Origin: JAYFQF01 sp034927285
Lineage (GTDB): Bacteria; Bacillota; Peptococcia; DRI-13; UBA5745
NCBI GenBank assembly: GCA_034927285.1
Contig: JAYFQF010000049.1
Span: 1-9,295, forward strand
Reading direction: 5' to 3'
DNA length: 9,295 nucleotides
This document shows positions 1 to 6,254 of this stretch, in pieces (the stretch's first letter is position 1; every line of letters starts with the position of its first letter). A model generated the notes under the pieces. That model had not been told where the DNA came from. It saw nothing but the letters and a program-made list of their open reading frames with translations, and made no database searches. Position numbers and translations under genes: made by a program.

Positions 1-14
1 CCGGCGCCGCCTCC

Positions 15-17
15 TAG
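15..17 (+). other. In-frame TAG stop at the 5' edge of the surface-protein gene
   Basis: In the frame of the surface protein, bases 3-20 read Gly-Ala-Ala-Ser-stop-Tyr and then Val-Val-Thr-Ala. The residues after the stop look like the middle of a beta-strand rather than a secreted protein's N-terminus. The 20 visible upstream bases carry no Shine-Dalgarno or signal-peptide coding. The stop is directly visible. Whether it is a nonsense mutation, a sequencing error or a read-through codon cannot be decided from this window. Confidence 0.7.
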
Positions 18-20
18 TAT

Positions 21-3000
21 GTGGTCACCGCCCACGGGGTCGTGGTGACGGTGGTGAACAAAACCAACCCCGGCGAAGCCCTGCAGGTGGGGGACAGCGC
101 CGCCGTCAGCTTTCAGGGGCTGAGCCAGCCCGTTCAGAAGATGGCGGGCATTTATAACCCCGGCTTTCCCGACACCTGCTGGGTACAGTATAATACCCTT
201 TCCGGCCGTCTCCTGCGCAGCACCGGCGTGCAGTATAATATGATCAGCAGCAACACCATTGAGTTCACTGCCGACGAACCCGGAGAATTCAAAATGGTGC
301 GGGGCTGTATCCACGCGGCCCATCTGGGCAGCCCTTTGGGGACCCACCGTTCCATCCCGGATACCGGGATGGAACCGAATTTCAACGCCGGCACAGGGGC
401 CAACTCCCCTTATTTCAGCTCCCTGCCGGACATTACGCTGCGGGTGGCGGGCAGCCAGACCCAGGCCGAGCAGCAGAGGTTCAGTTATGCCCATCTGACC
501 AAAGGAACCAAATGGTCAGGTTTTGACTGGGGCTGGCAATTGATGCCCATAAGCGGCAACTGGGATGAGCTGAACCAAAACCGCAACATGTATCTGTCGG
601 GACACAGCGTGCAAAGCTATATCAAGCCCCTGGCGGCCAACGGCGACAATCAGGTCACCGCCCGGTTCCGGCTGCCCTATGCCGCCGATCCAACCAATCA
701 GGCCTGGCGGGATCTGGGTGAGCTGACCCAGGGCAGGATCAGCAATCTCACCCACTGGGTGCTGGGAGAGGGGATCCAGGACCCGGACGGCGGCTGGAAC
801 GCCCCCCGGGCCGGACAATCCGAGAACAAAAATATCATCGGCGACAGCGGCGACCTGATCGAAATCGAGGTGACCGTAACTCCCCGAAACCCTGCCGACG
901 GCTATGCCCAGACCTATGTCTGGCGTACGAGCAAAGCGTTAAGCTCCACTGATCAGGAAGGAGCCAAGGAACCCTCTTACCTGATCGGGTTGAAGCTTGA
1001 GCCGGCCGGTGAGCAAGCCGCTTTGCCCGGGACCGACGGCCAGCTCAAGGCGGTGGACCCGGACAAGGACCTGGGCTACGGCTTTTTGATGTCCCAAAAC
1101 AGCTACAGGACCAGGGTGCCCAACGGCGTAAGCTCCATCACCCTTACGCCGGCGGTGCGCACAAATTACAATTATTTAAAAACGGAACTGGCCATCGACC
1201 AGCCCGCCATAGTGACGGTCAACGGCCAGGCGGTGGAAAGCGGTGCCGCCTCCCAGGCCATCCCCTTAGGGGTGGGGGAAAACACCATCACGGTGACGAC
1301 GCACTATTCGGGCCAATCCCAGGTAATTCCGGAGGAAAGTACCTATACCATTTTAGTGACCCGGGACGACGTGTCGGCGGCTGTCACCTTTACCGGTATG
1401 GAGCAGGGAGCCGACCTTGTGGTTAAATCCGCCGACGGCAGGACCCTGTATCCCCAGGGCGGCGCTTACCAGCTCACAGCAGGCCGCAGCTACACTTATT
1501 ATTACAGCAAGCCGGGCTGCGTGACCGCCGTGGGCGCCGTAGAGATGACGGCGGGGATAACGGAAATCCCCCTGCCCCCGCTGCAGGCGGTGAACCAGCG
1601 GGACGGCAGGGTGACGGTGCGGATCGCCGGCCCGGCCAGCATGCTGCGCCAGACCACGGAGCTGAGCTATACGGTAAACGGGGCGGCGGATCTGGCCCAG
1701 CAGTCCTATGTGGAATACAACCACGGCGGGTATACCGTTCTCCACGCACTGATCGACGCCTGCACCACTGGAAATTACCGGGTGGCGTTTAAATGCTACA
1801 AGGGCTCCTTCGCGCCTGACCTTGACCTGTCCAAGCTGGAATATGCCGCCGGCGCAGGCTGGGTTTGCGAGGTGAACGCCAGGGTGGTGACCGATCTGGC
1901 CGGCACTCTGGTTAAAGACGGCGACCAGATCGAGTTCTACTATAATGTAAACAATCCCGGCATGCTCCACGCCTGGTTCAGCCAGCCGGAAGTGACCATA
2001 ACGCAAGGTGGGGAAGCTGCCGTAACCCTGCTGGGCGCTCCGGTGAAAAACAACGGCGCGGCGGTTCAGCCCATCGCGGGGGCCGAGATCTTCCTGGGCG
2101 CCGGCAATTTAGGAAAAACCGATGAAAACGGCCGCTTATCCATCGGCGGCTCCTATTTGGCCAGCCCCGGTACCTATCGGGTCACCGCCCGAAAGAACGA
2201 TGAGGAAAACAAAAACACCTTGACCTACAGCCTTTGCACAATTGTAGTTAAAAAAATCCCCGCCAGCGGCGGCAACCCGGACCAGACGGTGGTCACTTTC
2301 CGCCTGATCGGCGCCACCACCGGCGGCGACGTGGAGGGGTACAACAACTATGTTACCTGGATTCCCACCACCACCTTTACTTATGACAAGCCCAGCGTCA
2401 AGGTGGCCCAGATATTCACCGATGCCCTGGATCGCGCGGGACTTACCTATATCGGCTTGAATAAAAATTACATTAAAACCATTACGGCTCCCGAGGTCTG
2501 CGGCGGCTATGCCCTCAGCGAATTTACCAACGGCCAGCGTTCAGGCTGGATGTATACGGTAAACGGCTTCCATCCGGAATACGGGCTCAATGATTTTGCG
2601 GTGACTACCGGAGATGTGATCGTATGGCATTATGTGAACGATTACATGTACGAGGTTGAGGACTGGTATGACGGGACCTGGGGCAATGATTCCACCTGGA
2701 GCAAGTGGCTGGAGGCGGCGGATACGGAGCCCACGGCAGGCGGCAGTCCCGGCTCTTCCGCAGGCTCCCCGGGCACCCTGGCGCCGAAGGTCACGGCCAA
2801 AGACGGCGTGGCCAAGGTTTCCGTCAGCACCGCGGACCTGAGCGCGGTCATAGCCGATGCCGTGAAAAACGGCAGCAGCAATATCGTCATTAAGCCGGAA
2901 ATCAGCGGCGGGGCGGCAAAAATCACCGTGGAGCTGCCGAAGGAGTCCCTGGCCGCCCTAGTCTCGGATACGGGCATTGGCCTGAAGGTCAATACGCCGG

Positions 3001-3938
3001 CAGGCAACGTAACGATACCCAACGACGCGCTTTCCGCCATCGTTTCTCAGGCTGACGGCTCAACGATCATCGTAAGCCTTGAGGCTGTGGAAACAAAAAC
3101 CTTGTCCGCCCGGGAGCAGGAACTGGTGGGCGGCGATCAGGTCTATGATATTTCCATCCTCAGCGGCGGCAAGGCCATCAGCAGCTTTGACGGCAAGGCC
3201 CTCACCGTTCTCCTGCCCTATACCCTGAAACCGGGGGAGAGCGCCGGCAGCGTGGCTGTCTGGTACTTAAACGACGCGGGCAGGCTGGAGCGGATGATCT
3301 GCAAATACGATGAGAAGACAGGGCTTGCTTCTTTTACCGTCAATCATTTCTCCCGTTATCTTATCGGGTACGCGGCGCCCTGGACCAATCCCTTCAGCGA
3401 TGTGAAGGAGTCCGACTGGTTCTACGGCCCGGTGAAGTACGCCATGGAAAACCAGCTGTTTGCCGGCATTTCTGCCACGATCTTCGGGCCAAACACCGCG
3501 CTGACCCGGGCCATGCTGATCACGGTGCTCCACCGCATGGAGAATCGGCCGCCGGTAACGTCAGCGTCCACTTTTGCGGATGTAAAGGCGGGACAGTGGT
3601 ATGCGGAGTCCGTGGCCTGGGCCGCCGCAAAGGGGATCGTTTCCGGCTATGGCGGCGGGCTGTTTGGGCCAAACGACCCCGTTACCCGCCAGCAGATGGC
3701 GTCGATCCTGTATCGCTATGCGGATGCCAAGGGTTTTGACGTGACCGGCAGGACGGAATTAACCAAATACACGGACGCCGCTTCTGTCGGCGGCTGGGCG
3801 GCCGATGTGATGAAATGGGCGGTGGCCGAAAGCCTTATCGCCGGAACGGCGGAGACGAAGCTCTCTCCCACCGCCCCGGCCAGCCGCGCCCAAGGGGCAG
3901 CGGTACTGCAACGCTTTGCGGAAAATACTTTGAAGTAA
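21..3938 (+). CDS. Large SLH-domain cell-surface protein with DUF4430-like domains, 5'-incomplete
   Basis: This is probably a secreted protein held on the cell wall by its C-terminal SLH repeats, which in this family bind pyruvylated wall polymers. Counting from GTG 21 it is 1305 residues. Residues 1-330 are beta-rich and unassigned, starting with an Ig-like stretch (LQVGDSAAVSFQGL). Residues about 385-450 resemble a cadherin-like beta-sandwich (VTVNGQAVESG, ending YTILVTRD). Residues about 530-645 and 757-880 look like two DUF4430 domains (GWMYTVNGFHPEYG and GDVIVWHY in the second). A Gly/Ser/Pro linker lies near 903-920, followed by a region common in SLH proteins (920-1118). SLH repeats lie at about 1123-1174, 1184-1235 and 1247-1305, with TRAM, TRQQ and SRAQ in place of the usual TRAE. 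There is no signal peptide or Shine-Dalgarno at the 5' end, and TAG precedes it in frame at 15-17, so GTG 21 is probably not the real start. It ends with TAA. The ligand is unknown. Confidence 0.85.
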   Translation: MVTAHGVVVTVVNKTNPGEALQVGDSAAVSFQGLSQPVQKMAGIYNPGFPDTCWVQYNTLSGRLLRSTGVQYNMISSNTIEFTADEPGEFKMVRGCIHAAHLGSPLGTHRSIPDTGMEPNFNAGTGANSPYFSSLPDITLRVAGSQTQAEQQRFSYAHLTKGTKWSGFDWGWQLMPISGNWDELNQNRNMYLSGHSVQSYIKPLAANGDNQVTARFRLPYAADPTNQAWRDLGELTQGRISNLTHWVLGEGIQDPDGGWNAPRAGQSENKNIIGDSGDLIEIEVTVTPRNPADGYAQTYVWRTSKALSSTDQEGAKEPSYLIGLKLEPAGEQAALPGTDGQLKAVDPDKDLGYGFLMSQNSYRTRVPNGVSSITLTPAVRTNYNYLKTELAIDQPAIVTVNGQAVESGAASQAIPLGVGENTITVTTHYSGQSQVIPEESTYTILVTRDDVSAAVTFTGMEQGADLVVKSADGRTLYPQGGAYQLTAGRSYTYYYSKPGCVTAVGAVEMTAGITEIPLPPLQAVNQRDGRVTVRIAGPASMLRQTTELSYTVNGAADLAQQSYVEYNHGGYTVLHALIDACTTGNYRVAFKCYKGSFAPDLDLSKLEYAAGAGWVCEVNARVVTDLAGTLVKDGDQIEFYYNVNNPGMLHAWFSQPEVTITQGGEAAVTLLGAPVKNNGAAVQPIAGAEIFLGAGNLGKTDENGRLSIGGSYLASPGTYRVTARKNDEENKNTLTYSLCTIVVKKIPASGGNPDQTVVTFRLIGATTGGDVEGYNNYVTWIPTTTFTYDKPSVKVAQIFTDALDRAGLTYIGLNKNYIKTITAPEVCGGYALSEFTNGQRSGWMYTVNGFHPEYGLNDFAVTTGDVIVWHYVNDYMYEVEDWYDGTWGNDSTWSKWLEAADTEPTAGGSPGSSAGSPGTLAPKVTAKDGVAKVSVSTADLSAVIADAVKNGSSNIVIKPEISGGAAKITVELPKESLAALVSDTGIGLKVNTPAGNVTIPNDALSAIVSQADGSTIIVSLEAVETKTLSAREQELVGGDQVYDISILSGGKAISSFDGKALTVLLPYTLKPGESAGSVAVWYLNDAGRLERMICKYDEKTGLASFTVNHFSRYLIGYAAPWTNPFSDVKESDWFYGPVKYAMENQLFAGISATIFGPNTALTRAMLITVLHRMENRPPVTSASTFADVKAGQWYAESVAWAAAKGIVSGYGGGLFGPNDPVTRQQMASILYRYADAKGFDVTGRTELTKYTDAASVGGWAADVMKWAVAESLIAGTAETKLSPTAPASRAQGAAVLQRFAENTLK
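349..375. repeat. Perfect 12-bp inverted repeat with 3-base loop inside the surface-protein gene
   Basis: The left arm at 349-360 (GTTCCATCCCGG) is the exact reverse complement of the right arm at 364-375, with ATA between them. It lies in codons 110-119, within the N-terminal beta-rich region. No T-run follows it, so it is not an intrinsic terminator. Confidence 0.8.
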
Positions 3939-3976
3939 TACACAATCAATATCGTCTCTTCTTGAAAATCAGTCTG

Positions 3977-4014
3977 AAACCGGCGCTTTCCTAAGATGGG
4001 AAAGCGCCGGTTTT
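3977..4014 (+). terminator. Intrinsic terminator after the surface-protein gene
   Basis: A perfect 15-bp stem has arms at 3977-3991 (AAACCGGCGCTTTCC) and 3999-4013, with the 7-base loop TAAGATG. The downstream arm runs into TTTT at 4011-4014. It starts 38 bases after the TAA of the surface-protein gene and should stop that transcript before the heat-shock promoter. Its upstream side is also A-rich, so weak activity on the other strand is possible. Confidence 0.88.
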
Positions 4015-4253
4015 ATGATCCTTGCCGGACAGCCCGGACAGCCGGCCCGGTAAGCCCAGCAGGGCAAGGCTGCCGGCAGGAAAGGCGGTAAGCGTCTTTT
4101 CCGTATGGATTTCTCCGGGAAAATGTGGGATAATTATATGGCCAAAACCGGGGCGGCCCTCTTAAAAGGCGCCCGTTAAAAGGCATCTGCCGGCCGGATT
4201 TTTCTTCTCCGGCATCACGGTTTATGCGGCTGCCGGAAATCACCAAAAAAATC
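4015..4253. other. Intergenic stretch without a convincing gene
   Basis: This part lies between the terminator and the promoter zone of the heat-shock operon. It contains a tandem 9-bp duplication (CCGGACAGC at 4025-4033 and 4034-4042), a 10-bp palindrome CTGCCGGCAG at 4070-4079, and TTAAAAGGC twice (4162-4170 and 4176-4184). It also has short weak hairpins, such as GCCGGA/TCCGGC at 4193-4198 and 4208-4213. A 24-codon ATG frame at 4105-4179 has no well-placed ribosome binding site. A minus-strand frame crosses the region, but it also runs through the promoter, CIRCE and the start of hrcA and resembles no known protein. Confidence 0.6.
4025..4042 (+). repeat. Tandem 9-bp direct repeat
   Basis: CCGGACAGC occurs twice head to tail, at 4025-4033 and 4034-4042, just after the terminator. 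It is probably a small replication-slippage duplication. No function is visible. Confidence 0.6.
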
Positions 4254-4283
4254 TTGACTTTCTTTGACATTTGTTGAAAACAG
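4254..4283 (+). repeat. Three TTGA-led repeats at 10-bp spacing upstream of the heat-shock promoter
   Basis: TTGACT at 4254, TTGACA at 4264 and TTGAAA at 4274 are spaced exactly 10 bp apart, close to one helical turn. A run of A at 4244-4251 precedes them. The first three lack a good -10 box at 16-18 bp, so they are probably not separate -35 boxes. They could be a phased binding site or an AT-rich upstream promoter element. The repeat is directly seen; any function is inference. Confidence 0.5.
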
Positions 4284-4286
4284 CTA

Positions 4287-4315
4287 TTGACAACGGTTTT
4301 TAACAGTGGTACATT
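4287..4315 (+). promoter_or_regulatory. Sigma-A-type promoter of the hrcA operon
   Basis: A perfect -35 box TTGACA lies at 4287-4292. After a 17-base spacer there is a -10-like TACATT at 4310-4315, matching TATAAT at four of six positions. Transcription would start near 4321-4323, placing CIRCE in the first transcribed bases, as is usual for HrcA-controlled operons. Alternative -35-like boxes upstream lack a fitting -10. Confidence 0.75.
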
Positions 4316-4329
4316 TAACAATGTAAAGA

Positions 4330-4356
4330 TTAGCACTCGAAGATAGAGAGTGCTAA
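4330..4356 (+). promoter_or_regulatory. CIRCE operator, binding site of HrcA
   Basis: The sequence is TTAGCACTC, nine bases, then GAGTGCTAA, an exact match to the consensus CIRCE inverted repeat. It lies just downstream of the predicted transcription start and 35 bases before the hrcA start codon. In this family the HrcA dimer, matured by GroEL/GroES, binds CIRCE and represses the operon; repression is lifted when heat-damaged protein occupies GroE. No second CIRCE is seen before grpE, dnaK or dnaJ, so this site probably governs all four genes. Confidence 0.97.
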
Positions 4357-4380
4357 CAGCAGCCGTCGGGCTAAGAAAGC

Positions 4381-4387
4381 GGGGTGA
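4381..4387 (+). promoter_or_regulatory. Ribosome binding site of hrcA
   Basis: GGGGTGA resembles the GGAGGTGA consensus and ends four bases before ATG 4392. It supports ATG 4392 over the in-frame GTG at 4350, which lies inside the right arm of CIRCE and has no Shine-Dalgarno. Confidence 0.55.
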
Positions 4388-4391
4388 ACCC

Positions 4392-5423
4392 ATGCAGATG
4401 GAAGAGCGAAAAAAGAAGGTCCTGGAAGCGATCATCCGTGATTATATCGCTACGGCCGAACCTGTGGGTTCACGAACGATCTCCAGGAAATACAATCTGG
4501 GCGTCAGCCCCGCCACCGTCCGAAACGAGATGGCAGATTTAGAGGAAATGGGACTGATTGAACAGCCTCATACCTCGGCGGGCCGGATCCCTTCCCAGAT
4601 CGGTTACCGGTATTATGTGGACTATCTGATGGAAAAGCAGTCGGTGACCAACGAAGTAAAAAAATACATCCGCACTAACCTGGCCCACCAGATCCGGGCC
4701 CAAAAAAAGCTGGTCTGGGGCGCGGTGAAGCTTTTATCCCAGATCACCAACTACGCCGCTCTGCTGATTGTGCCTGCCTACAGCCAGAATGTGCTGAGTC
4801 ACATACAATTACTTCCTTTGGCAGATAATAGATTGGTACTGATTTTGGTGCTGGATAACGGCCATGTGGAGCATCAGGTGCTGGAAATCCAAAAGGCCTT
4901 AAGTCAGGAAGAGATCGCCGAGCTTTCGGATATGCTCAGGCAGGCCCTGTGCGGCCTGACGGTGGATCAGTGGAAGCAGATGAATATACAGGCGCTGAGC
5001 AGCCAGTGGCACAGCCGGATCGACCTTTTGCGGGAGATCATGGACAGCATCGAAGACGCCCTCACGGTGGAATACGAACAAAAGCTGTATTTAAGCGGCG
5101 CCCTGAACATAATGAACCAGCCGGAATTTAAAAATGTTGAAAAAGTAAAGGGCGTATTGTCGCTTTTGGAAGAACAGCAGATCATGGAAGACCTGATGCT
5201 TAAATCCGGCGAAGGCCCCCGGAATATTTCCATCCGGATCGGTACGGAAAATTCTTATGAGGATTTGTCGGCCTGCAGCCTGGTGACCGCCACCTACCAG
5301 CTGAACGGCAAGGTAATCGGCACAGTAGGCGTACTGGGGCCCACCAGGATGGAGTATTCCAAGACAGTAGGCCTTTTGGAATACATGAGCGATCTGCTGA
5401 CGGAGGCCCTGAAAGGCAAATAA
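4392..5423 (+). CDS. hrcA: Heat-inducible transcription repressor HrcA
   Basis: HrcA is the cytoplasmic repressor of class I heat-shock genes and binds CIRCE as a dimer. From ATG 4392 it is 343 residues, the usual length. The N-terminal winged-helix DNA-binding part covers about residues 1-80 and carries the hallmark VGSRTISRKYNLGVSPATVR (25-44), then LEEMGLIEQPHTSAGRIPS (50-68). The rest is the GAF-like and dimerization region, with the conserved IRIGTEN (281-287) and GPTRMEYS (316-323) near the C-terminus. The start was chosen for the MQMEERKKKVL opening and the GGGGTGA upstream; ATG 4398 is also possible. As first gene behind the CIRCE-controlled promoter it represses its own transcription. 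An 82-base gap without a terminator separates it from grpE. No hemW or lepA lies upstream, unlike in many Bacillota. Confidence 0.97.
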   Translation: MQMEERKKKVLEAIIRDYIATAEPVGSRTISRKYNLGVSPATVRNEMADLEEMGLIEQPHTSAGRIPSQIGYRYYVDYLMEKQSVTNEVKKYIRTNLAHQIRAQKKLVWGAVKLLSQITNYAALLIVPAYSQNVLSHIQLLPLADNRLVLILVLDNGHVEHQVLEIQKALSQEEIAELSDMLRQALCGLTVDQWKQMNIQALSSQWHSRIDLLREIMDSIEDALTVEYEQKLYLSGALNIMNQPEFKNVEKVKGVLSLLEEQQIMEDLMLKSGEGPRNISIRIGTENSYEDLSACSLVTATYQLNGKVIGTVGVLGPTRMEYSKTVGLLEYMSDLLTEALKGK

Positions 5424-5488
5424 ACCGGCGGTCCTGATTGCCGCGGCGGAAAACCCGGAGGCGTAACGGCCAACCGGAGAATGAAAAC

Positions 5489-5494
5489 AGGAGG
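5489..5494 (+). promoter_or_regulatory. Shine-Dalgarno sequence fixing the TTG start of grpE
   Basis: A full AGGAGG lies 11 bases before TTG 5506. The ATG directly touching it at 5495 is too close and opens a frame that stops after four codons, and no in-frame ATG follows near the start. This makes TTG the best start for grpE. Confidence 0.75.
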
Positions 5495-5505
5495 ATGCGG
5501 TTAAA

Positions 5506-6198
5506 TTGAGCAAAAATGTGAGCAAGGATCCAGGCAAAGACTCAGTTAAGGCTGAACAAACAAAAAGCGGGGCCAGAGAAACCGAAATAAAGGCGGAGGA
5601 AGTAAATACGGAGCCCGCCGGGGGGAGCGGCCGAAAAAAAGACAGCCAAAGCGCGGCAGGCGGCGAAGCCCCGGAAAATGAGGGCAACGAGCCGGCGGCG
5701 GGTCAGGAGACCCCCCAAGGGGTCCCGGAGGAAGCCCCCCAGGACGGCGGCGAGGAAATCAAAAAGGAATTAAGCCAGACCAAGGATCAGCTGATGCGGC
5801 TTTCCGCCGATTTTGATAATTTCCGTAAACGAACGCTCCGGGACCGGGAGGATTGGAGCCGCTATGCCGGAGAAAGTCTGATCCGGAAGCTGCTTCCCGT
5901 GCTGGACGATATGGACCATGCCGCCGCCGCGGTGGAAAACTCCGGTGAAGAAGGCAAGCGGGTAGGAGACGGTTTTTTAATGATCCAAAAACGGCTCCTG
6001 GATATTTTGAACCAGGAAGGCCTGAAGGAGATCGAAGCCTTGGGACAGGAATTCGACCCCGTCTATCATGAGGCCGTTATGCAGGCGCCGCCCCAGGAGG
6101 GTGAAAAGGATAATCAGGTTCTAATGGTCCTGCGAAAAGGATATATGTTCAAAGATAAGGTATTAAGGGCCTCCATGGTCAAGGTGGCCAAGGATTGA
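5506..6198 (+). CDS. grpE: Nucleotide exchange factor GrpE
   Basis: GrpE is the cytoplasmic co-chaperone that, as a dimer, opens the DnaK ATPase domain to release ADP. It is 230 residues, longer than the usual 180-200 or so, because residues 1-84 form a charged, Glu/Lys/Gly/Pro-rich and probably disordered extension. The long coiled-coil helix starts near residue 85, with LSADFDNFRKRTLRDRED (99-116), LLPVLDDMDHA (129-139), and the C-terminal beta domain with GQEFDPVYHEAV (180-191) and KGYMFKDKVLRASMVKVA (211-228), all typical of the family. It starts with TTG behind AGGAGG and ends with TGA. dnaK follows after 56 AT-rich bases with no terminator, so it should be cotranscribed under CIRCE. Confidence 0.97.
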   Translation: MSKNVSKDPGKDSVKAEQTKSGARETEIKAEEVNTEPAGGSGRKKDSQSAAGGEAPENEGNEPAAGQETPQGVPEEAPQDGGEEIKKELSQTKDQLMRLSADFDNFRKRTLRDREDWSRYAGESLIRKLLPVLDDMDHAAAAVENSGEEGKRVGDGFLMIQKRLLDILNQEGLKEIEALGQEFDPVYHEAVMQAPPQEGEKDNQVLMVLRKGYMFKDKVLRASMVKVAKD

Positions 6199-6254
6199 CC
6201 CATAATTACATAAACGAAAAAAATTAAACTGTGATAAATGGAGGCTGAATTCAT

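Noticed and set aside
181..245. TATAAT-like motifs (CAGTATAATA occurs twice) resembling -10 boxes
   Set aside because: They encode the repeated VQYN of the surface protein and have no matching -35 box or gene start downstream.
1124..1151. 9-bp inverted repeat with 10-base loop (CGGCGTAAG / CTTACGCCG)
   Set aside because: A stem of this length and loop is expected about once in a window this size by chance and has no T-run.
1353..2006. Long minus-strand open frame opposite the surface-protein gene
   Set aside because: It lies wholly inside a gene with clear domains on the + strand and has no recognisable motifs; such shadow frames are common in GC-rich DNA.
4350..4352. GTG as the start of hrcA
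   Set aside because: It lies inside the right arm of CIRCE, lacks a Shine-Dalgarno, and would add 14 residues not typical of HrcA; ATG 4392 fits better.
3939..4391. CRISPR array, tRNA, rRNA or insertion sequence in the intergenic region
   Set aside because: There are no regularly spaced repeats, no cloverleaf-like sequence, no terminal inverted repeats and no transposase frame.
4013..4435. Minus-strand 140-codon open frame across the intergenic region
   Set aside because: It runs through the terminator arm, the promoter, CIRCE and the start of hrcA, has no recognisable protein features, and its composition looks like random translation.
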